Assembly (NCBI GenBank): GCA_038373865.1
Contig: JAXGGA010002311.1
Coordinates: 61,411-125,410 of the forward strand
Source of the DNA: Uloborus plumipes
Lineage: Eukaryota > Arthropoda > Arachnida > Araneae > Uloboridae
Length of the DNA stretch: 64,000 nucleotides
Reading direction: 5' to 3'
The notes beneath the pieces were generated by a model. The model was not told the origin of the DNA. It made no database searches and was given only the letters and a program-made list of their open reading frames with translations. Shown here piece by piece: positions 39,301 through 48,300 of the stretch. Each line of letters starts with the position of its first letter. Positions within the stretch are counted from its first letter, which is position 1. The position numbers and the translations under genes are program-made.

Positions 39301-42300
39301 ACAATCATAATTCATGTGGACTTTATAAAAAGAACCACGGATTTGAATTTCAAATTTGCAATGCGACAACAGTTGCGTCTGTAATGGAGATAAGCCTTCA
39401 GAACGAGAAACAGATTTATTTCAGACAGATTTATTAGATTGAGTTATAATAATTTTTACTTTGTAGGTGGGAACAGTTAATAGATAAAAGTTAATATTTT
39501 GAATTTGGCGGGTGAATTTGATGCAATTTTTTCACTTCCATGTGCATATATTTCATGCCAGTGGACGCGGCAAAGCACAGACAACATTTCTCTTTAATTT
39601 TCACCTTTTGATAAGACTATTTTTCTGTAAACGTTTAACTTTCTGTAATATTTTAGTTTTTTTCAAAGTTTGTACCTAAGAGACTGATTGATGCAAATTA
39701 TTTTATACCCATATGAATAGAACTCTTTCAAACTTATTTTCCCTGAATGCTATGTTGTATTAATAAGCACCCGGGCAACGCCGGGTATTAAGCTAGTAGA
39801 GTTCATAAAAAAATTGAGCTGTAGAACCTGTGTCGGTCTAAAATGGAATCAACGGAATCTTTTGGTTTGAAAATAAACTCATTTTTTGTTGCAGTAATTT
39901 CTCCTAATTTTAATCGCAATAAGACCACGACAAAATTTGGAAAGTTCCACACTAACCACCCTCTAACCGTTCCAATAAACTTCAGTATAAATTGTGGAAA
40001 ATAAGTGCATGCATTATGGGGAGAAATACACGAGGCCTCACTTATTCAGGGGGGGGGGATTCAACAAGGAAAGGTTTACCATACGCTCTCAGAAATGTCC
40101 CAAATCTTTTCTTAGATTCTGCGTTTTAACTCATTTATGCCCAAGTTTTTTTTAACAATTTTTTTCAATTTTTATCTGCTCAAAACTCTTAGAATGGTTA
40201 ACATACATTTTAGGCATAAAATAGATCACCGTTACCATGTATATCAAGTTATTTAACGTCGTGTTTATGGGATATTTTGCAGGTACGTGAGCAAAATACG
40301 ACCTTACTTGACTTTACTTTTGCAAAGTAACATTACAGAAGGCATGTCTGATCAATTTTAAGCAAATCTTTTTAAAATAGTTTTATTTTATGAAAAAATA
40401 AGCTCGCAAAAAAAATACTTTCTGTGGCTACCCATGCTGGATTTTTGCTTGACTGATTTGTCTGAAAATAGCTGTCAATAAATAAACTCTGATGCCCAAA
40501 TAGTGGCTCTAACTGGTTTTCTCAAGAAGAAGGACTATTTAACTTGTGAAAAACAGCTTTAGTAAAATGATATACTCATTACAGGTTTTTGTTTTCAGTA
40601 ACTAACAGGCGTTCCGTTTTTAGGCTACTGGGCATAAATGGGTTAAATTTTACTTTTTGTTTTTGTTTTAGGAGCAACTGTGAGTGTGATCATCGATTTG
40701 GACAACAACACTTCTATCATTGCGTCCGCCTGCATCGCTCTCTTTTACACTTTGTTTGGAGGACTGTATTCTGTCGCCTACACCGATGTCATACAACTGT
40801 TTTGCATATTTATTGGTTTGGTAAGATCACATTCTTTATTAATTCACAACTGCCTATTTTCCCATTACCGCATTCTTTTAAACGAATGTTTTTCGCACAG
40901 TTCTCCAAAGTTAGTGCACTTCGTTTAATATTGCTGATTCAATCAAATGACTCGACATTGTTATCCCCATTACTATTATCGTTATTATTATTATTTTTTT
41001 TTGAGTAATTTTTTTCTTACAGCTTGAAGTTCGTACATTTTATAAAGAGAAGGACGAAGAAATAATTTCATCCACACTGTTAAAACTACTGGTTGCAATT
41101 GGCACGTTTCCGGGATGAAACGCTTGTAACAGCAGCGGCACCCAGTAGGAAGCCGAGATTTTACCCTTGGCTTGGGTGAAAAACTGGCACCCTCAATTCA
41201 ACGAGCAGCGCGGGTGAAAGATGGAACCGTATAGGAGAGCATAATGGCACCCTTACTGTTCACTATTGCAGATCCCCCCTGTGCTGTGTGCGTTTTTGTT
41301 TTTCAATTGTGTTTACTTTTATTTATTGTTTTTATTCACGAAGTCTTGGTACATTTTCACCTTGAATTCAGATTTGAAAATGATCGAAACTTGTAATTTA
41401 AGGCATTTTCTCACATTTCAGACTTTCCAACATATTTTAAAAGAATTCATGACTTGGATTCAACTCAGTAGTTTTAAATGCTATTGATATTTACTACTGC
41501 ATTATCTGCACCGAAAATGAAGAGGGAGTGTATTTTATTTATCCCTTTCAAAAACGATCAAAAATATTCAGTTGTATTATTCTATCAATAAAAAATTGAA
41601 TCGTTTCATTAACTTCTAAAATTTTAATCAAGAATAACATATTAAATACGTATGTATAGTTCGACATTTAAATATATAAACTAAAGGACAAAATATAGGG
41701 GTATTCGAAAAGCAGTTTTTGTTAAACATCCAGTTTCTCGACAGATTAAAAATCAAAATATACTTTAAGGATCTATTCATTTCAACTGAGGGAACAAAAA
41801 AAAGTAAGCTCTGGTAATAACGAACTCGACATTCGTTATCAATAACGCCAACGAACGATATTAGCGAAAGCACAAAATGCAAATCATGGCATACATATAC
41901 GCATGATAAAAACAAATACGAACGAAAGAGTCAGGCAGAGTTTTTTTTTTCCTTTCCTTCCCGTTCTATTGCTTGTTGGCTGTGTCTACGCGGCAAAAAG
42001 AGAATCGCTACAAAGAGATAAATTTCCGTTGGAACAATTTGAAATGATTGTAATACACTAGGTGGCCAAAAGTATCCGGACACTTTCAGAAATTTACATT
42101 TTTAGATATAACTCGAGAAATAAGTGATCAATTGTTCTTTAACTTTAGTCATACAAAATATATTCTTCACCGAACATTTCCAAGTTGAAATTAAATTACC
42201 CTTGCATTTGGGGGACGATAAGAAGGGGGGTCGAAAGAAAAACCGCTTTTTGACCATAACTCTTTGAAAATAGCTCGGAATAAGCTATGCATTTCAGTAA

Positions 42301-45300
42301 TTAATTAGCATACTATGTATAATTACTATACAAATTCAAATGAACGTACCACTCTTACTTCCGAAGATATGAAACATTTTTTAAAAAACGGCAATTTTAT
42401 TTGAAGGGTTTTTGCTCATAACACGCAGAGTTTTTGATCAAACCTTATCAAAACTTCAGGAAAGATGACAAAATACAAGAGAAAGAACATACTAAAACGG
42501 TTTTTAAAAATATTAAAAATCCGATGAGATATGAACGTTAAAAGGAAATAATTTTTCACGGCGCATGCGCGAAAGACAGAAATTTATAACTACAAAAATA
42601 TTGTAGCCTGGTGTATACTGCATCTTATAAAAAAAGTTCCAGTTGAATATCGTAAAAATTGAAAAAGATATCAGCGATCTAGTGAGCTGTAATTCATTCA
42701 TTTGCAGACAATTCATAAATGGAGAGGGGTTGTTCACACATAGTGTGGGGACAATCGAGCATATTTTTCAATGTTAAATTGTATACTGTTTAAAAATCTA
42801 TATTTGGCATAGAAGTCACATTTCGCCCATTCGGCCAAAAAGACCTTATAAGTAGGTGGTCAAAAGTATCCGGACACCCCCTGAAACGTTGGTTTTGAAC
42901 GATGACGAAATAACCTTTATTTTAAAAATAGCTTTTTGTGGACAGACCCTCACTATGTATGTATTGTCTGCGAATGAATGAAATACAGCTCACTAGATCG
43001 CTGATATCTTTTTCAATTTTCATGATATTCAACTGGAACTTTTTTTATAAGATGCAGTATATACCAGGCTACAAGATTTTTGTAGTTATAAATTTCTGTC
43101 GTTCGCGCATGCGCCGTGAAATTTTTTTTCCTTTTAACGTTCATATCTCATCGGATTTTTAATATTTTTAAAAACCGTTTTAGTATGTTCTTTCTCTTGT
43201 ATTTTGTCATCTTTCCTGAAGTTTTGATAAGGTTTGATTAAAAACTCTGCGTGTTATGAGCAAAAACCCTTCAAATAAAATTGCCGTTTTTTAAAAAATG
43301 TTTCATATCTTCGGAAGTAAGAGTGGTACGTTCATTTGAATTTGTATAGTAATTATACATAGTATGCTAATTAATTACTGAAATGCATAGCTTATTCCGA
43401 GCTATTTTCAAAGAGTTATGGTCAAAAAGCGGTTATTCTTTCGACCCCCCTTCTTATCGTCCCCCAAATGCAAGGGTAATTTAATTTCAACTTGGAAATA
43501 TTCGGTGAAGCCTATATTTTGTATGACTAAAGTTAAAGAACAATTGATCACTTATTTATCAAGCTATATGTAAAAATGTGAATTTTTGAAAGTGTCCGGA
43601 TAATTTTGGCCACCTAGTGTATGTTGGAAAACCTTAGAACTATGATTAAATGCATGTACTTACGTGAGAATTCGAAGATTAAAATGAAGAATTAATCCAT
43701 TTTTGTAATAAACTCAAGGTGAAATCCAAGACTGAAAACACTGCATCAAAAATTCTGTCGTGTCGACGTAAACAAGATGTCCGCCATTCAAATGGTTGTT
43801 GATGATGATGAGACCTTGGGGTCACAATGCGCAGCCGCAGGCTATCAGGGGTGCCTTTCAGATGTCTCACTGAGCATGCGCTAGCCTAAAGGGTGCCGAT
43901 GCGCTCTAGAAAAAGCATTAGGCACCTTCTGAGAGGCCTTTTGGTACAAAAGAGCATTTCAAATTCGCAATGGCACCCCATGGCACCTTGCTTTCACCTA
44001 AGCTTTCTTATTGGCACCCCTGCGTCACCCGTAGTTTTAACAGTGCACTATTTTCTTGTACATTTCTCGTTATACTTAATTTCATTGCTTGAACAATTAA
44101 TAGAATTTGAAATTTACAGGACAGTTATCAAATTACAAAACGAGCTTCACATAGTTAATTGACTGAACATAAATTTTTCAGAATGTCTGAATTTGACCGA
44201 ATTTTTAAATAAGAAGTACATCAAGAGTTTGTATACGAAGTTTGCTGCTCATTTTAAGAACTTTCACTTACATTATACGTACGAGTATTCCCTAAAACAC
44301 GAAAGTAAAAAAACATTTAAATGAGCTAAAGAGCTTTTAAAATGCTGAAATTTGTTGATACGATAATAAAAGTTAGTTTTAAATGCATAAATTAGAGTAC
44401 ATTTAAACTGAGTTTGCTAGTTTTTTTTTAAATTTATGCTTTAAGTAATTTCCTATTTGTTTTAATTACCTAAGTATTTCAAATGCTTAAACTCAAACTA
44501 GATCACATTAATCAGAGCCCTCTTGTGTATTAGCCGTTTAAAAAAAGGCGTGGTAAGTCCGCCCCAGCGACATCAATTTTTAAATATCTCATTACTTCTA
44601 ATTTCTTTATTAAACGGTGTAATTCCAAAGTTGAGGAACGTAATTTACCATAAAAATAAAAATTTTCAAACTCTGAAACTCCATGCTGCCCCCCCCCCCC
44701 CCGCATTACCATCACTACAAAGAGTTGGTACTTAATATTCCGTTAATTTTCATCAATGACCTGGAGGAATTTATGTTTGTAACAAATCTTACGCGGTAAT
44801 CAGGTATGGGAATTAAAAAACGGTACTACGCATATCCTAGCCGTTACTTGATGTAGAGGAGTGAACTTGGAATGTATTTGGTCTTTATACTTTTGGATTT
44901 CATATCATATGGCTTATATCTGTTTCCAAAAGTGAAAAGTGCAGCCATGAAGCCCGTTTCAGCCTGTAGTACAGGAAAAGTAAAAACGGCAAACTTACTA
45001 GAGAAGGTAACACCAAATAATCTGTAGCTCTGCTTTGAACTGAAGAAATCTCTCATACAGCTATGAATAAATAGGGAAAAGAAGTAGGTTAAAGGGTACT
45101 AGAAGATATTCTTACATGTTTTCATTAGAGTTAAGTTTTGAGATCAGTCCCGTTATTTAATTGTCATACCTTGTATATTTCATTTACCACGATATTGAAA
45201 AAAATAATCGGTCCTGTGGGAAGTTAAGGAACTTAATATGACACTTTTTAAAAGTGTAAAATCCACCAGGGACTCTGTATGAGTTCCAATAAAGAGTGCT

Positions 45301-48300
45301 GTGCCAATTTATTACTCATTTAAAAACTTTTTAATTACTTTTGATTACCTTTAAGCTGAATGTTATGCTTAGATTTTCCTGTTTCCTTTTCCAGTGGCTC
45401 TGCATTCCCTTCAGCGTCACCAACTCTGCAGTTGGCAGCTTGGCCTTGAAAGACACTGACTGGATTGGAACTCTGGGTGGCAGAGAAATCGGCCAGTACC
45501 TGGATTACGGGTTGCTTTTAGTGCTCGGGGGAATCCCCTGGCAGGTAACAACAGATCATCAACTCAATTTTACTCTTCAAATGCTAATTTTTAACTGAAC
45601 GGAAACCCCCGCGTGTGTTCTTTCATCCCCAAAGAGACTAATGGAAAGTGGAAGCACCCCATTTATTTCCCCATTAGGTTGATGTAGGCTGTTTGCTGAG
45701 TTTTTAACTCATTTTAAATGTATTCATTTGTACTTTTTTACACGTTGTCCCATTTTACTTATATCTAAGTCTTCTTGTAAGGTTCCTGATTTATTCCAAA
45801 AAAGTGACTTGCTTTTACTGGAAAGTAAAGCTTAAGACTAAAAAAATTCTATAGTGGCCAGTGGCCATTAAACGTATAAAAGTTAGTGGCCACTTTGATC
45901 AGTGTTCCAAAACTATTGTTCTAATAAACTTTATTTTGCATATAGTAATATTACGTTATATACTTGCACAAATCTTAACGAAATTACTATACATAAAAGA
46001 AAAAAATAAAAAGGTTTTAAGCAAAATTTACGAACCTTTTATGAAAAATTGAACTATTCATTTTAAATTTAGATAATTATTAAAGCAGATGAGCCGATTT
46101 GCTCTCCAAGTTAACATTGGCTGCCAGAGACGATGTGTGGCTTAGGAAAAAAATTAGATCGCCATTTTGGCGTTCAACATCAGATCTTGTTGTCGCCAAA
46201 AAAACAAACTTTCTAGTCGCCACTGGCGAATGGCGACGTCTAGTCTCGACCTTTACTGGAAAGGTTTCCGAACGTTTCGGGGACATTCCAGATCGATTTC
46301 AGGAAGCTTACTGACTTCAAACTAGAAACTCCTGTTTTTTCCCAGATATGTTAGTGGCAAAATCTAGGCACATTAGCTGCCCATTATTTTTCAGGAGCGT
46401 CTCTAAAAGTTAATTTTTACAATGGGTAAAGAAAATACAAAAACACTCATTTGGCCAAAATCCAACGTCAGTAGTAAAATCCATCAAAAGGATAGATGCT
46501 TCGAGCAAAAATACGAATGAATTAAAGAAAAAGGCGAATGGAAGAAAAGGAAGAAAATTCTGAAAACCACTGTTTTGAAACTGCAGTAAAGCCTCTTTAT
46601 CAGTGTCAAAAAGGGATAGATGCTTAAGAAAAAAGTAGAGGGAACTGAACACCATTTTACTGACAGTAATCCATTTGCATCACAGGAAATAATAAAGCTA
46701 TAGGACGATAAAGTATTGAAAAAAAGCTTTATTATTAATCCCAGGATAAAATGATCTATGAACAGGCCCGTCATTTAGAGGAGCAGGAGAGGTCAATTGC
46801 CCCCCCCCCCCCCGACTTTGAGAAATTAATGTATTTCTATATAAGTGAGCGCGGTCTTTGTTGCTTTCCGGTGAAATTGTATTGTGTTTTTATCCTTTGC
46901 CCCCCCCCCTGGAAAAATTTGAAATGATGGGCCTGACTATGAGCTACTTTTGGGCCCCAAATGTTTCGAATATGCAGTAGATAGGGAAGAATTTATTTTA
47001 TTCCTAAATTGATCCTCTCGTCATTTTTATTCACAAAAGCAATCTAATTTATTCAATTTCCCTTACAGGTCTACTTCCAGCGGGTATTATCATCTAAAAG
47101 TGCTTTCCGAGCCCAACTTTTATCCTATGTTGCAGCCTTTGGTTGCATCATTATGGCTATCCCCCCGATGATCATTGGAGCCGTCGCGAAAGCAACAGGT
47201 AGAGTTCCAATTTTTTCTTAGAGGGTCAAAGAATGAGATTGTATAAATAGTGCAAGGTGTTTTTTTTTGCTAATAACTAAAATCATAAAATGACAAATCT
47301 AAGTTTTATGCACTGTCATTCGAGTAATAGAAACTCTAAGTGCAGTGCTAAGACATGCATAATAATCAAAACCTTTTCTTCTATGTACAACAAGCATTCT
47401 CTCTCTTTCTCTTTTTTTTTTAGAATTTAAAAGAATAACTTTTCCTTATAACAAAACAAACAATGAAAAAAATGTATATATATATATATATTCTTCCTCC
47501 AGCTTGGAATGAGACGGCCTTCCCTGGCCCCCTACCTCTGGATGAAGCCCACACCTCTCTGGTTCTCCCCATGGTCTTACAGTATTTAACACCAGCAGCA
47601 GTATCATTCGTAGGCCTCGGAGCAGTGTCCGCGGCTGTCATGTCTTCATCAGATTCCTCCATATTATCAGCAGCTTCTATGTTTGCCAGAAATATTTACA
47701 AGCTTATCATACGCCAGAATGTAAGTGTCTTCTTTCATTCATTTCGTTGTTTTATAACACCACGTAAAGTAAATGAACTCTTTTTAAAGACGTTGCCGTG
47801 TCGACTTCGCAGTGTCAAAAAGAACTAGTCATAAATTAATTGTTGCCGCATAGTCTCTGGAAAGTCACATGAAATGTGTCACAAATGTGTCAAAACGTGA
47901 CTCGTGTGAGACGTAGCACTTCAGTTCACATTCCAGGGCCCCCGTACCTACCACATATCGTTGTCTAACCGGGACGGTGTCTTAAAGATTGCTCTGTTTT
48001 TTATCCAAACCAGGGGCTGAGCAAACCATTGGTCCAGTACCCCTCCCCCAGAGGTACCGATTCACATGCAGGGCTTCGTGACCACGACCTTTAAAAAAGT
48101 AGCCCAGCCACCATTTGTGAAGAAGGAGGATCTTTGATCGGCTGGGATCGAACTCGAGACCCTCTGGTTACGAGTCCGACGCCTTACCGATCGGGCCACC
48201 ACAGCCCATTGTGAGACGTAGCAACCTTGTCGCTCTGTAACTGATCATTCTGCTCCTGGTCTATAACTGAGGACAGACCTCGCACTTCGTTTCATGAACG

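Noticed and set aside
42513..43162. Two similar 74-codon ORFs on opposite strands
   Set aside because: They are the same sequence in the two arms of the fold-back element, not a gene pair.
48130..48209. Reverse-strand tRNA gene
   Set aside because: A and B boxes are present, but the sequence is flanked by a target duplication, joins a longer repeated body and lacks a proper acceptor stem; it is a SINE head.
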